Part shown: positions 42,973 through 51,773 of the stretch, piece after piece
Numbering within the stretch: position 1 is the stretch's first letter
How the letters are laid out: every line of letters starts with the position of its first letter
Assembly (NCBI RefSeq): GCF_900100395.1
Contig: NZ_FNFB01000010.1
Location: forward strand, 1 to 59,589
Length of the DNA stretch: 59,589 bases
Source of the DNA: Nonomuraea maritima
Lineage (GTDB): Bacteria; Actinomycetota; Actinomycetes; Streptosporangiales; Streptosporangiaceae
Direction of reading: 5' to 3'
Position numbers and translations under genes: made by a program
The notes under the pieces: model-generated
What the model was told of the DNA's origin: nothing
The model's input: only the letters and a program-made list of their open reading frames with translations
The model's database searches: none

Positions 42973-43839
42973 ATGCAGATCGGTGTCGTCTTCCCGCAGA
43001 CCGAGATCGGCGGAGACGTCGGTGCGGTGCGCGCCTACGGGCAGCGGGTCGAGGAGCTGGGTTTCCGGCACATCATCACCTACGACCACGTCGTGGGGGC
43101 CGACCCGGCCGTACACAAGGGGTGGGACGGCCCCTACGACGTGCGCTCGACGTTCCACGAGCCGATGGTGCTCTTCGGCTACCTCGCCGCGCTCACCTCG
43201 CTGGAGCTGGTGACGAGCATCATCATCCTGCCCCAGCGGCAGACCGCCCTGGTGGCCAAGCAGGCGGCGGAGATCGACCTGCTCACGTCGGGGAAGTTCC
43301 GGCTGGGCGTGGGGCTCGGCTGGAACGCCGTCGAGTACGAGGCGCTGGGCGAGGACTTCAGTAACCGCGGAAAGCGCATGGAGGAGCAGGTCGAGCTGCT
43401 GCGCCGGCTGTGGACGGAGGAATCGCTCACCTTCGAGGGCGACTACCACCGGGTGACCGGGGCGGGCCTGGCGCCGCTGCCGGTGCAACAGCCGATCCCG
43501 CTGTGGTTCGGCGGGCAGTCGCCGCGCGCGTACGAGCGCATCGGGCGGCTGGCCGACGGCTGGTTCCCGCAGATGGAGCCGGGCCAGGAGCTGGAGGAGG
43601 CCAAGGCGATGGTCGGCCGGGCCGCCACCGAGGCGGGCCGCGACCCGTCCCGGCTCGGCATGGAGGGCCGCATCCGCTGGACGTCCGACCAGCAGGCCCT
43701 CGCGAACGCCGCCCGCCGATGGGAAGAGTCCGGCGCCACCCACGTTTCCATCAACACCATGAACGTCGGCCTCAAAACCCTGGACGACCACCTCAACGCC
43801 CTGGCCTCCGCCGCCGAAGCCCTCAACCTGATCCGCTGA
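42973..43839 (+). CDS. LLM-class F420-dependent oxidoreductase
   Basis: The 288-aa TIM-barrel flavin/F420 oxidoreductase starts MQIGVVFPQTEIGGDVGAVRAYGQRVEELGF and has YDHVVGADP, TSIIILPQRQTALVAKQAAEIDLLTSGKFRLGVGLGW and the PLWFGGQSPRAYERIGRLADGW segment near the C-terminus. Members reduce or oxidise diverse substrates with F420 or FMN; the substrate is not evident. ATG at 42973 follows GGAG. Confidence 0.92.
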   Translation: MQIGVVFPQTEIGGDVGAVRAYGQRVEELGFRHIITYDHVVGADPAVHKGWDGPYDVRSTFHEPMVLFGYLAALTSLELVTSIIILPQRQTALVAKQAAEIDLLTSGKFRLGVGLGWNAVEYEALGEDFSNRGKRMEEQVELLRRLWTEESLTFEGDYHRVTGAGLAPLPVQQPIPLWFGGQSPRAYERIGRLADGWFPQMEPGQELEEAKAMVGRAATEAGRDPSRLGMEGRIRWTSDQQALANAARRWEESGATHVSINTMNVGLKTLDDHLNALASAAEALNLIR

Positions 43840-43904
43840 CCCCCCCGACCGACGAGGGAAGCCGGCCGGGAACCAAAACCCCCAAGGGCACGGAGCCGCC
43901 CTCA

Positions 43905-43952
43905 CCCGCCACAACAGGCGGGCGGGGAGGTCGGACCCCCGCGCTCGGGGGT
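43905..43952. terminator. double hairpin between convergent genes
   Basis: Two adjacent perfect 6-bp stems, CCCGCC/GGCGGG (43905-43922) and ACCCCC/GGGGGT (43935-43952), lie between the convergent LLM genes. They probably form a bidirectional terminator. Confidence 0.6.
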
Positions 43953-43958
43953 GTCGAG

Positions 43959-44924
43959 TCAGCGGGTGGTCAGGCCCGCGTCGGCGAGGATGCGGAGGTG
44001 CTGGAGCATCTCCCTCGCGTTGTCGGCGAGGGGCTGGACGCAGACGTGGTCGGCGCCCGCCTCGTGGTGGGCACGCACGCGTTCGATGACCTTCTCTGGC
44101 TCGCCCCACACCACGATGGCGTCCACCAGCGCGTCGCTGCCGCCGTCCTGCAGGTCGGCCTGGTCCCAGCCCAGCGAACGCAGGTTGTTCACGTAGTTGG
44201 GCAGCGCCAGGTAGCGCGAGGTGAACCGGCGGGCCACCTCGCGCGCCCGGCCGGGGTCGGTCTCCAGCAGCACGGTCTGCTCGGGCGCGAGCACCGGCTC
44301 GGGCCCGAGCGTCTCGCGGGCTTGCGCGGTGTGCTCGGGGGTGACGAAGTACGGGTGCGCCCCCTGCGCGCGCTGCGCCGCCAGCTCCAGCATGTTCGTA
44401 CGGAGCGCCGCCAGCAGCCGCGGCGCGGGCGCCTCGATCGGGCCGACGTACTGGGTGCTGTCCATGGCCTCCAGGTACGTGCGCATCGCCGTGTACGGCT
44501 TGCCGTAGTCGTGGCCCCGCGTCGTCACCAGGGGCGCGTGGCTCACGCCGAGCCCCATCACGAACCTGTTGTCGTACGCCTCCGCCAGGGTGTTGGCGGC
44601 GTTCGCGGCAGCCACCGCGTCGCGGGACCAGATGCTCGCGATGCCGGTGGCGACCATCATCCGCTCGGTCGCGCCCAGCAGCAGCCCGGCGTGGGTGAAC
44701 GCCTCCTTGCTGGTCGGCGTCTCGCCGAACCACAGCGTCCCGTAGCCGAGCCGCTCGATCTCGGCGGCGGCCTCCCTCTCGAACGCCGCCGACTCCGCGC
44801 TCAGCGAGCTGTCCCAGACCCCGACCCGGCCCATGCGCCGCTTCAGCGCCGCGACGTCCACGGTTCCCGGCATCCCGTTCCACCACCCCTGTGTCGTTGA
44901 CATGTCTGCCGATATGTAGCCCAT
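43959..44924 (-). CDS. LLM-class F420-dependent oxidoreductase (TIGR03620-like)
   Basis: The 321-aa protein shows the LLM barrel with MGRVGVWDSSL, AAEIERLGYGTLWFGE, MMVATGIASIWSRDAVAAANAANTLAEAYDNRFVMGLGVSHA and a C-terminal EAGADHVCVQPL. The pattern resembles the F420-dependent TIGR03620 group. It is not a close copy of the convergent LLM gene. ATG at 44924 follows AAAGGGG. The SET-domain gene ends 12 bases upstream of its start, so the two may form an operon. Confidence 0.9.
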   Translation of the reverse strand: MGYISADMSTTQGWWNGMPGTVDVAALKRRMGRVGVWDSSLSAESAAFEREAAAEIERLGYGTLWFGETPTSKEAFTHAGLLLGATERMMVATGIASIWSRDAVAAANAANTLAEAYDNRFVMGLGVSHAPLVTTRGHDYGKPYTAMRTYLEAMDSTQYVGPIEAPAPRLLAALRTNMLELAAQRAQGAHPYFVTPEHTAQARETLGPEPVLAPEQTVLLETDPGRAREVARRFTSRYLALPNYVNNLRSLGWDQADLQDGGSDALVDAIVVWGEPEKVIERVRAHHEAGADHVCVQPLADNAREMLQHLRILADAGLTTR

Positions 44925-44936
44925 CCCCGCACCCCT

Positions 44937-45449
44937 TTAATCCCCTGGCCCTCCCTGCTCCCTGGCAACACGAGCGAGCAGCGGCGGTGTCCAGTGGCTG
45001 GCGTAGGCGGACCGGAGGGCAGGCAGTCGCCAGTCGGCCCCGGACACCGTCCCCCGGCAGATCGCGGCCCCACAGCGGCACTCCATCGACCACGTCTCGA
45101 CCCCGGTGTGCGTGGCGTAGTCGATGGTCACCTCCTCACCAGACGTGATGTTCCGCCTGGCGACCACCACGGTCGCGGCGCGGTGCCAGAGGTTGGGGTC
45201 GCACGAGTGGTTGCCGTAGCGCACCGGATGTCCGGGATCAAGGAGCAAGTGGACCCCTTCGTCAACGGTCAGGCTGCTGTACGGCGGCACGAGCGAGGCC
45301 AGCGTCGTGTCGTCGATCACCCGGCCGCCGAATCGCATGACGACCTCACCCTCACGGATCGGGGCCATGGCGAACAGCCCGATGTCGTGGATCGGCGAAG
45401 GCGCGGGCCTGACGTCGGGGCTGAGCCAGGACTCGGCGTCGTACGGCAT
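44937..45449 (-). CDS. SET-domain protein
   Basis: The 170-aa protein contains a compact SET methyltransferase core: GLFAMAPIREGEVVMRFGG, YGNHSCDPNLW, EEVTIDYATH and a post-SET cysteine group CRCGAAICRG. NHSCxPN and the tyrosine in DYA are the cofactor and catalytic landmarks. SET enzymes are protein lysine methyltransferases, mainly eukaryotic, with scattered bacterial members; the target here is unknown. It is 12 bases upstream of the LLM gene and divergent from the DHFR-like gene. Confidence 0.9.
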   Translation of the reverse strand: MPYDAESWLSPDVRPAPSPIHDIGLFAMAPIREGEVVMRFGGRVIDDTTLASLVPPYSSLTVDEGVHLLLDPGHPVRYGNHSCDPNLWHRAATVVVARRNITSGEEVTIDYATHTGVETWSMECRCGAAICRGTVSGADWRLPALRSAYASHWTPPLLARVAREQGGPGD

Positions 45450-45576
45450 CGGTCGTCCTTATGGAGGGGGCGCGGTGGGCGTAGGGAAGTCGTAAGGGAT
45501 TCGTAAATCGGGTGGGGCAGGCTTGGGGGCACAAGGTCAAGGGGCGCGGCCCCGCGAGGCAATCGAGGAGAACACA

Positions 45577-46188
45577 ATGGCGAGCAAGCTCGTGGTGGCG
45601 GCGTTCGTTTCGCTGGACGGCATCATGCAGAGCCCCGGCGGACCGGGTGAGGACGACGACAACTTCCCCTACGGCGGCTGGCTGCCGCCGCACGTGGACG
45701 AGGGGTTCGGCGAGATCGTGGGCGGGATGTTCGCGAACACGACCGGCATGCTGCTGGGCCACCGGTCCTACGACATCCTGTCCTCGCACTGGCCCAACGT
45801 GCCGGACGAGGAAGGCGCGTGGATCAACGACATGCCGAAGTACGTCGCCACCCGTACGCCGATGACGGCCACGTGGCGCAACACCGAGGTGCTGGTGGGC
45901 GAGGCCGCCGACACGGTGGCCGAGCTGAAGAAGCGCACCGACGGCGAGATTATCACCCAGGGCAGCAGCGACCTGATCCGTACGCTGCAGGAGGCAGAGC
46001 TGGTCGACGAGTACCGGCTGCTGGTGTTCCCCGTCGTGCTGGGTGTGGGCAAGCGGATGTTCGCGGAGGGCACGGCCACGGCCGGTCTGAAGCTGACCAG
46101 CACCCGCTCCACCGGCGCCGGGGTCGTGTACGTCACCTACGAGGTCACGGGCAAGCCCGCCCTCGGCGCCCTGCCCGAACCCGCCTGA
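45577..46188 (+). CDS. dihydrofolate reductase-like (RibD C-terminal) family protein
   Basis: The 203-aa protein has the family N-terminus SKLVVAAFVSLDGIMQSPGG, the GMLLGHRSYDIL motif, and the C-terminal QGSSDLIRTLQEAELVDEYRLLVFPVVLGVGKRMF. Such small reductases use NADPH; most are not true DHFR, and the substrate is unknown. ATG at 45577 follows GAGGAG. A terminator follows its stop. Confidence 0.93.
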   Translation: MASKLVVAAFVSLDGIMQSPGGPGEDDDNFPYGGWLPPHVDEGFGEIVGGMFANTTGMLLGHRSYDILSSHWPNVPDEEGAWINDMPKYVATRTPMTATWRNTEVLVGEAADTVAELKKRTDGEIITQGSSDLIRTLQEAELVDEYRLLVFPVVLGVGKRMFAEGTATAGLKLTSTRSTGAGVVYVTYEVTGKPALGALPEPA

Positions 46189-46201
46189 CAGGCCCCCGAG
46201 G

Positions 46202-46233
46202 GGCCGAGCCCGGACGCGACGCCGGGCTCGGCC
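46202..46233. terminator. bidirectional terminator hairpin
   Basis: GGCCGAGCCCGG and its complement form a perfect 12-bp stem with an 8-base loop between the convergent reductase and isomerase genes. Confidence 0.8.
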
Positions 46234-46240
46234 ATGGATC

Positions 46241-47131
46241 TCAGTAGCGCAGGTCCTTCAGGTAGCGGTAGCCGACCTGGGACGTGCGCAGGGGCGTCAC
46301 GTCGGGGGTGTCGTTCTCGACGATGTACTCCCGCACGCGGTGCGCCATGAAGACGCGACGGAAGTCGATCGTCCCGGTGCCCAGGTCGGCCATGTCGCCG
46401 TCCAGGTGCCGGTCCTTGACGTGGTACTGCAGCACGCGCTGCGGCGCGTCGCGGATCACGTCGATCGCGAAGCCCACCGGGTCGGTGGCGCCGCGGCCGA
46501 CGCCGCCGGTGACCGCCCAGTAGATGTCGATCTCCAGGTGGACGAGCTTCGGGTCGAGTTCGGAGGTGAGCACGTCCCAGGGAGTCGTGCCACCGCCGAG
46601 GTCGGTCGTGAACTCGTGGGCGTGGTTGTGGTAGCCGTAGTGCAGCCCGGCCCGGCGCGCGGCCTCGGCCTCGACGTTCATCCGCTCGGCCCAGGCCTTC
46701 CACTGGTCGAGGCTGTCGGACTCGAGGAACGGCACCACGATGTACTCCTGGCCCAGGGTCACCGCGTTGGAGATCTTGGTCTCCAGCGCCGCGTCGTCGG
46801 GGCTGATGCCGTCGTGGCTGGAGGTGGCGTGGATGCCGAGCCGGTCGAGGAACCCGCGCAGCTCCCGCGCCGTACGGCCGAAGTAGCCGAGCGCGAGCTC
46901 GACCCTCGGGTAGCCGATCTTGGCGAGGTACTTGAGTGTGGCGTCGTAGTCCTGGTTGAGGTCGTCGCGTACGGTCCAGAGCTGCATGCTGATCTGGCCG
47001 GGGGGCACGCGCTTGCCCTTCGGTCCTGGCGTCGCGGCAGCGGCGCCAGGGGTGACGGCGAGCGCCGCCGCCCCGAGTCCGAGCCCGGCGGCGAGCAGCG
47101 ACCGCCTGCTCGGACGGAAGCCGTAACACAT
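46241..47131 (-). CDS. secreted sugar-phosphate isomerase/epimerase-like TIM-barrel protein
   Basis: The 296-aa protein has a Tat-type signal (SRRSLLAAGLGLGAAALA) and an AP-endonuclease-2-like TIM barrel: ISMQLWTVRDDL, ATSSHDGISPDD, HYGYHNHAHEF, HLEIDIYWAVTGG and YHVKDRHLDGD. The histidines, glutamate and aspartates are the likely metal ligands. Enzymes of this fold isomerise or dehydrate (keto)sugars, and exported members are linked to 3-keto-glycoside breakdown. It follows the sugar dehydrogenase by 12 bases, so both are probably one operon. Confidence 0.88.
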   Translation of the reverse strand: MCYGFRPSRRSLLAAGLGLGAAALAVTPGAAAATPGPKGKRVPPGQISMQLWTVRDDLNQDYDATLKYLAKIGYPRVELALGYFGRTARELRGFLDRLGIHATSSHDGISPDDAALETKISNAVTLGQEYIVVPFLESDSLDQWKAWAERMNVEAEAARRAGLHYGYHNHAHEFTTDLGGGTTPWDVLTSELDPKLVHLEIDIYWAVTGGVGRGATDPVGFAIDVIRDAPQRVLQYHVKDRHLDGDMADLGTGTIDFRRVFMAHRVREYIVENDTPDVTPLRTSQVGYRYLKDLRY

Positions 47132-47143
47132 GGGTGAACCTCC

Positions 47144-49246
47144 CTATGGCGTGGGCCGGAGCACGACTTCTGTGCTGCCGGTCAGCGGGGGCAGACCACC
47201 GGTTCCCGGGTCGGTGTAGGTGGCCACGAAGACGGCGCTGAGGTTGTCGGTCCCGGGGTCGTGACCGCTCGGCACCGTGGTCTGGATGGATCCGGTGCAG
47301 CCGCGTGCCGTGCTGAGCCCGTGTCCGTGCTCGTCGTGGCCGAGGATGTAGTCGACGGTCACGTTGGCGCAGTCGACCGGCTGGTCGTCGGTGATCCGCA
47401 CCTCGAACTGGACGACGTCGCCGAACTCGAACGGCTGGCCGGTCACCGGCTGCACCAGCTCGACGACCGGAGTGTCGTTGCCGACCACGACCCGCACCGA
47501 CGTCGCCGCCGACATGCCCTCGTCGTCGGAGACGCGCAGCGTGGCGTTGAAGACGCCGTTCTCACGGAAGGTGAAGGACGCCGCGCTGTCACGCGAGTCG
47601 ACCCGGCCGTCGGCGTCGAAGTCCCACGCGTAGCGGATCCGGTCGCCGTCGGCGTCGGTCGTCCCCTCGCTGGTGAAGGAGACGGTCAGCGGGGCCTGCC
47701 CGGCCGTCACCGACGCCTGGGCGGCGGGGACGGGGGTGTGGTTGCCCTCGTGGCCGATGTAGTCGATGCGGGAGAGCTGGGCGTCCTCGTTCTCGCTGAA
47801 GTAGCCGTCGCCGTACTCGAGCACGTAGAGCGCCCCTTCGGGGCCGAACTCGATGTCCATCGGGTTGTCGATGGCGAACGACGGCAGCACGTCCTCGATC
47901 CGCCCGCCGGGGTGGAAGGCCTTGATGTAGTCGCGGGTCCACTCGTAGAAGAGCGGCACGCCGTCGTAGTACTTCGGCCAGGCCACGGGGTTGCGGCCGC
48001 GCGTGTCACGCGGGTCGAACTCGTACGCCGGGCCGGCCATCGGGCCGATGCCGCCCGTCTCGAGCTCGGGGAACTCCGGCGACTGGCTGTAGCCGTAGTA
48101 CACGTCCGGCTGCACCACGGGGGGAAGCCTGCGCAGCCCGGTGTTGTGCGGCGACTCGTTGACGGGCGCGGCGCAGTTGAACGGCTGACCCGAGGCGCCG
48201 GTCCCGAAGTCGTAGTCGACGTACGGCCGGTCCGGCGTCGCGCAGTACGGCCAGCCGTAGTTGCCGGCCTTGCGGATCTTCGTCCACTTGCCGGTACCGG
48301 CGGGCCCGCGGGCGGGATCCGCCTCGCCCGCGTCGGGCGAGTAGTCGCCCACGTACAGGTCACCGGTGCGCCGGTTGAGCTCGATGCGGAACGGGTTGCG
48401 CAGGCCCATCGCGTAGATCTCGGGCCGCGTGTCCTTCGTGCCGGGCTTGAAGAGATTCCCGGCCGGGATCTTGTAGCTGCCGTTGTCCTGGACCTTGATG
48501 CGCAGGATCTTGCCGCGCAGGTCGTTGGTGTTGGCGGCGCTGCGCTGGGCGTCGAACGCCGGGTTGCGGTCGGCGCGCTCGTCGATCGGCGCGTAGCCGT
48601 CGGAGGCGAACGGGTTCGTGTCGTCACCGGTGGACAGGTACAGGTTGCCCTTCGCGTCGAAGACGATGTCGCCGCCGACGTGGCAGCAGATTCCCCGGTC
48701 GACCGGCACGTCGAGGATCTGCTGTTCGGTGCGCAGGTCGATGGTGGAGCCGGTGAGGCGGAAGCGCGACAGCCGGATCAGTCCCTTGAAGGGCGCGAAG
48801 TCCTCGGGGGCGCCGGTCTCGGGGGCGTCGCCCTCGTTCACGTCGGGTGTGGACGGGTCGTCCACGGGGGTGTCGAGCGGCGGTGAGTAGTAGAGGTAGA
48901 CCCAGTCGTCGTGCTTGGAGCCGGTGCCGAAGCCGGGGCTGAGCGCGATGCTCTGCAGCCCCTCCTCGTCGTGCTGGTAGACGTCCACCTGTGCGGCCAG
49001 CGTGTTGAGCCCGGTCTTCGGGTCGTGCAGCCAGACCTCGCCCTTCCTGGTGGTGTGCAGAACGCGCGAGTCCGGTAGGACCGCGAGATCCATGGGTTCG
49101 CCGGGATGGTCGTTGAGCGTCACTTTCTGGAACTGGTCATCGGGTGGCGGTGCCGCGACGGCGGTGGCCCCTGCTGCCTGGGTCACCGTCGCCGGGAGGA
49201 GGAACGCCATGACGGTCAGTGCCGCGATCGTGGTTCTCGCTCTCAC
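47144..49246 (-). CDS. secreted PQQ-dependent sugar dehydrogenase-like protein with PKD domain
   Basis: The roughly 700-aa protein has a signal peptide (RARTTIAALTVMAFLLPATVTQAAG), a glucose/sorbosone-dehydrogenase beta-propeller (about 40-500; landmarks EEGLQSIALSPGF, GGDIVFDAKGNLYLSTGDD, IYAMGLRNPFRIELN, MDIEFGPEGALYVLEYGD), a PKD domain (about 500-590; YAWDFDADGRVDSRDSAASFTF) and a C-terminal Ig-like domain. Members oxidise sugars, often with PQQ, outside the cell. GTG at 49246 is chosen for AAGGAGAGG just before it. The isomerase downstream suggests joint action on an oxidised sugar. Confidence 0.9.
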   Translation of the reverse strand: MRARTTIAALTVMAFLLPATVTQAAGATAVAAPPPDDQFQKVTLNDHPGEPMDLAVLPDSRVLHTTRKGEVWLHDPKTGLNTLAAQVDVYQHDEEGLQSIALSPGFGTGSKHDDWVYLYYSPPLDTPVDDPSTPDVNEGDAPETGAPEDFAPFKGLIRLSRFRLTGSTIDLRTEQQILDVPVDRGICCHVGGDIVFDAKGNLYLSTGDDTNPFASDGYAPIDERADRNPAFDAQRSAANTNDLRGKILRIKVQDNGSYKIPAGNLFKPGTKDTRPEIYAMGLRNPFRIELNRRTGDLYVGDYSPDAGEADPARGPAGTGKWTKIRKAGNYGWPYCATPDRPYVDYDFGTGASGQPFNCAAPVNESPHNTGLRRLPPVVQPDVYYGYSQSPEFPELETGGIGPMAGPAYEFDPRDTRGRNPVAWPKYYDGVPLFYEWTRDYIKAFHPGGRIEDVLPSFAIDNPMDIEFGPEGALYVLEYGDGYFSENEDAQLSRIDYIGHEGNHTPVPAAQASVTAGQAPLTVSFTSEGTTDADGDRIRYAWDFDADGRVDSRDSAASFTFRENGVFNATLRVSDDEGMSAATSVRVVVGNDTPVVELVQPVTGQPFEFGDVVQFEVRITDDQPVDCANVTVDYILGHDEHGHGLSTARGCTGSIQTTVPSGHDPGTDNLSAVFVATYTDPGTGGLPPLTGSTEVVLRPTP

Positions 49247-49533
49247 GCCTCTCCTTCGGTCTACTCGGGGGACAAGAGAGGGCAAAACAACGTGAATGTA
49301 ACCCGGCTTACGCCGGACGAGGAGGGCCTAATCCCGGATGATCACCCATCTTTCGCCCTGGATCGGACTAAGTGCGGGGCAAGCGTTCGCCAAGAGAGGC
49401 AGACGAGTACACGAATCACTATTCCGGTAATCTCGTGGGGGTGTTAGTCTGAGGAAGCCGGTTCATACCGTTCGGCACCCTGCTGAACACCCGCTTCCCG
49501 TATCCGATGGACGAGCTTTGATGGGCAGAGGTG

Positions 49534-49914
49534 ATGATCACTACTCGCCACGACGCCGCACCCTGCACGCACCGAGTCGGCGCCTCGCCGAACGGCCGGG
49601 CCACGACCTCGTCCGAACAGGTGCTGTACGTCGATCCGTTCCTCCGGATCACCTGCGTCGTCCAACCGGGCCCGTCGGTGATCAAGCTGCACGGTGAGAT
49701 CGACCGCGGCAACTGCCGCGACGTGCGCACCACCCTCGACCGGGCCCGGCACATCGACCACCAGCTGATCGTCGACCTGGCCGGGGTGACCTTCACCGAC
49801 ATCTCCGGCGTCCGCACGCTGCGCGACTTCGCCACGAGCGGTGGCGTGAAGGTCCGCGACGCCCCTCGCCAGATGCGCCGCCTGATGGACCTCATCGGGC
49901 TGGCCAGGTTCTGA
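49534..49914 (+). CDS. STAS-domain anti-sigma factor antagonist
   Basis: The 126-aa protein is a single STAS domain after a polar 30-residue N-terminus: CVVQPGPSVIKLHGEIDRGNC, then HQLIVDLAGVTFTDISGVRTLRDF. The serine in TDISG is at the phosphorylation position of SpoIIAA/RsbV-type antagonists. No anti-sigma kinase is adjacent. ATG at 49534 follows AGAGG closely. The 287-bp gap upstream (49247-49533) holds the divergent promoters and no gene. Confidence 0.88.
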   Translation: MITTRHDAAPCTHRVGASPNGRATTSSEQVLYVDPFLRITCVVQPGPSVIKLHGEIDRGNCRDVRTTLDRARHIDHQLIVDLAGVTFTDISGVRTLRDFATSGGVKVRDAPRQMRRLMDLIGLARF

Positions 49915-49920
49915 CCGAGA

Positions 49921-50583
49921 TCAGGGGGCCCCGGGGACGGTCAGCCCGGTCTCGTACGCGGCGATCACCGCCTGCACCCGGTCACGCAGCCCCAGCTTCG
50001 TGAGCACGTTGCTGACGTGCGTCTTCACGGTGTGCTCGCTGACCACCAGCTCCTGCGCGATCTCCGCGTTCGACAGGCCGCGGGCGAGCAGGCGCAGCGT
50101 CTCGCGCTCGCGCGCGGTGAGCGCGGCCAGCCGCTCCGGCGGCAGGCCGGCGGGACGCGGCGCCCTGGAGGTGAACTGCGCGATCAGCTTCGTGGTGACC
50201 GACGGGGCGAGCAGCGACTCCCCCGCCGCCACCACGCGGACGGCGTGCACGAGGTCGTCGCGGCGCACGTCCTTCAGCAGGAACCCGCTCGCCCCGGCGC
50301 GCAACGCGTCGTAGACGTAGTCGTCCAGATTGAACGTGGTGAGCATGAGGACGCGGCAGCCGCCCTCGGCGCACACGACGCGGGCCGCCTCGATGCCGTC
50401 CATGACGGGCATGCGGATGTCGAGCAGCAGCACGTCGGGACGATGCTCACGGACCGCGGCGACCGCCTCGGCACCGTCGCCCGCCTCGGCGACCACCTCG
50501 ATGTCCGGCTGGGCGTCGAGGATCATCGCGAACCCGGCCCGGACGAGCTCCTGGTCGTCGGCCACCACCACACGCACGCTCAC
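49921..50583 (-). CDS. NarL/FixJ-type response regulator
   Basis: The 220-aa protein has a receiver (VVVADDQELVRAG; phosphoacceptor Asp in VLLLDIRMPVMDG; Thr in LMLTTF; Lys in FLLKDV) and a LuxR helix-turn-helix (LTARERETLRLLARGLSNAEIAQELVVSEHTVKTHVSNVLTKLGLRDR). GTG at 50583 follows AGGAGG. Its start overlaps the stop of the kinase gene, so kinase and regulator form a coupled two-component pair. Confidence 0.95.
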   Translation of the reverse strand: MSVRVVVADDQELVRAGFAMILDAQPDIEVVAEAGDGAEAVAAVREHRPDVLLLDIRMPVMDGIEAARVVCAEGGCRVLMLTTFNLDDYVYDALRAGASGFLLKDVRRDDLVHAVRVVAAGESLLAPSVTTKLIAQFTSRAPRPAGLPPERLAALTARERETLRLLARGLSNAEIAQELVVSEHTVKTHVSNVLTKLGLRDRVQAVIAAYETGLTVPGAP

Positions 50584-51773
50584 ACCCTCACCTCCTGTGC
50601 GGGCAGCCGGACGGCCACCCGAAACCCCGCGCCGTCGGCACGCGGCCCGGCGACGGCCGTGCCGCCGCACGCCGCGGCCCGCTCCCTGATGCCGATCAGG
50701 CCGTTGCCGCCCGAGGGCAGGCCCGGGTCACGCCCATGGCCGTCGTCGGTGATGTCGATCACGAGTTCCCCGTCCCGCCATGCCAGGGCCACCTCGGCGC
50801 GGGTGGCCGCGGCGTGCTTGACGACGTTGGTGAGCGCTTCCTGGGTGATCCGGTACGCGGCCACCTCGGCGTCGGGCGACAGCGGCAGGGCCGCGCCCGT
50901 CGTCGAGTACGTCACGTCCAGCCCCGTCGACCGGACCTGCTCGGCCAGCGCGGGCAGCCCGCCGATCGTCGGCTGCGGCGCCCGCGGGCCCTCCCCCTCC
51001 TTGAGGACGGTCAGCATGCGGCGCAGCTGGTCCATCGCGTCGCGCCCGGCGGCGGCGATCGCGTCGAAGGCGGCCACGGCCCGCGCCGGGCTGCGCTCCA
51101 CCGCCACCGGCCCGGCCTCGGCCTGGACCACCATGACGCTGACCGCGTGGGCGAGGACGTCATGCATGTCGCGGGCGATCCTGGCCCGCTCCCGCTCGGC
51201 CGCCCGTTCGGCCTCGACCTCGCGCTCGCGGACGAGCTGCGCGGCCCGCTCCTCCAGCACGCGCGCGTGGGCACGGGAGACGGCGGCGGCCCGGCCGACG
51301 GCGTACGCGGCGACGAACTGCACGGTGCCGCGCAGCGCGGTGTCGGACGACCCGACCGCCAGCAGGCCGCCGCCGATCGCGAGAACCATGAGCGCCGTAC
51401 GCGTCCACCGGCCGGAGTACGCGGCCACCGTGTAGAGGCCCATCAGCCCGGCGTACCAGATGGGCTGGCGCGCGACGTCGTCGAAAAGGTCGTAGCAGGC
51501 GCTCGCGGCGAGGGACACCAGCAGGACGGCCGCCGGAGCGCGGCGCCGCCAGATCAGCGGCACCACGGAGACGACCACGACGACGTACCCCTGCCAGTCC
51601 CAGGGCCCGCCGGAGAGGTTGTCGGTGGAGAGCAGCGGCCACAGCTGCACGACCAGCACCACGGCGGTGATCACGGTGTCCGCCCAGATCGGCGGCAGGG
51701 CGCTCCACCTGCGTCCGGCCCACACGGCCACCTTCATCTCCGACACGGCACCCCATCCTGCCGGTCGGCTCAT
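50580..51773 (-). CDS. sensor histidine kinase (HisKA_3 type)
   Basis: The roughly 397-aa protein has four to five membrane helices in the first 170 residues, a coiled linker (ARVLEERAAQLVREREVEAERAAERE), the phosphoacceptor box ERARIARDMHDVLAHAVSVMV and a HATPase domain (EALTNVVKHAAA, DDGHGRDP, GNGLIGIRER). It is the cognate kinase of the response regulator. The start at 51773 overlaps the stop of the membrane protein upstream (ATGA); GTG at 51746 is an alternative with a better ribosome site. Signal unknown. Confidence 0.93.
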   Translation of the reverse strand: MSRPAGWGAVSEMKVAVWAGRRWSALPPIWADTVITAVVLVVQLWPLLSTDNLSGGPWDWQGYVVVVVSVVPLIWRRRAPAAVLLVSLAASACYDLFDDVARQPIWYAGLMGLYTVAAYSGRWTRTALMVLAIGGGLLAVGSSDTALRGTVQFVAAYAVGRAAAVSRAHARVLEERAAQLVREREVEAERAAERERARIARDMHDVLAHAVSVMVVQAEAGPVAVERSPARAVAAFDAIAAAGRDAMDQLRRMLTVLKEGEGPRAPQPTIGGLPALAEQVRSTGLDVTYSTTGAALPLSPDAEVAAYRITQEALTNVVKHAAATRAEVALAWRDGELVIDITDDGHGRDPGLPSGGNGLIGIRERAAACGGTAVAGPRADGAGFRVAVRLPAQEVRV

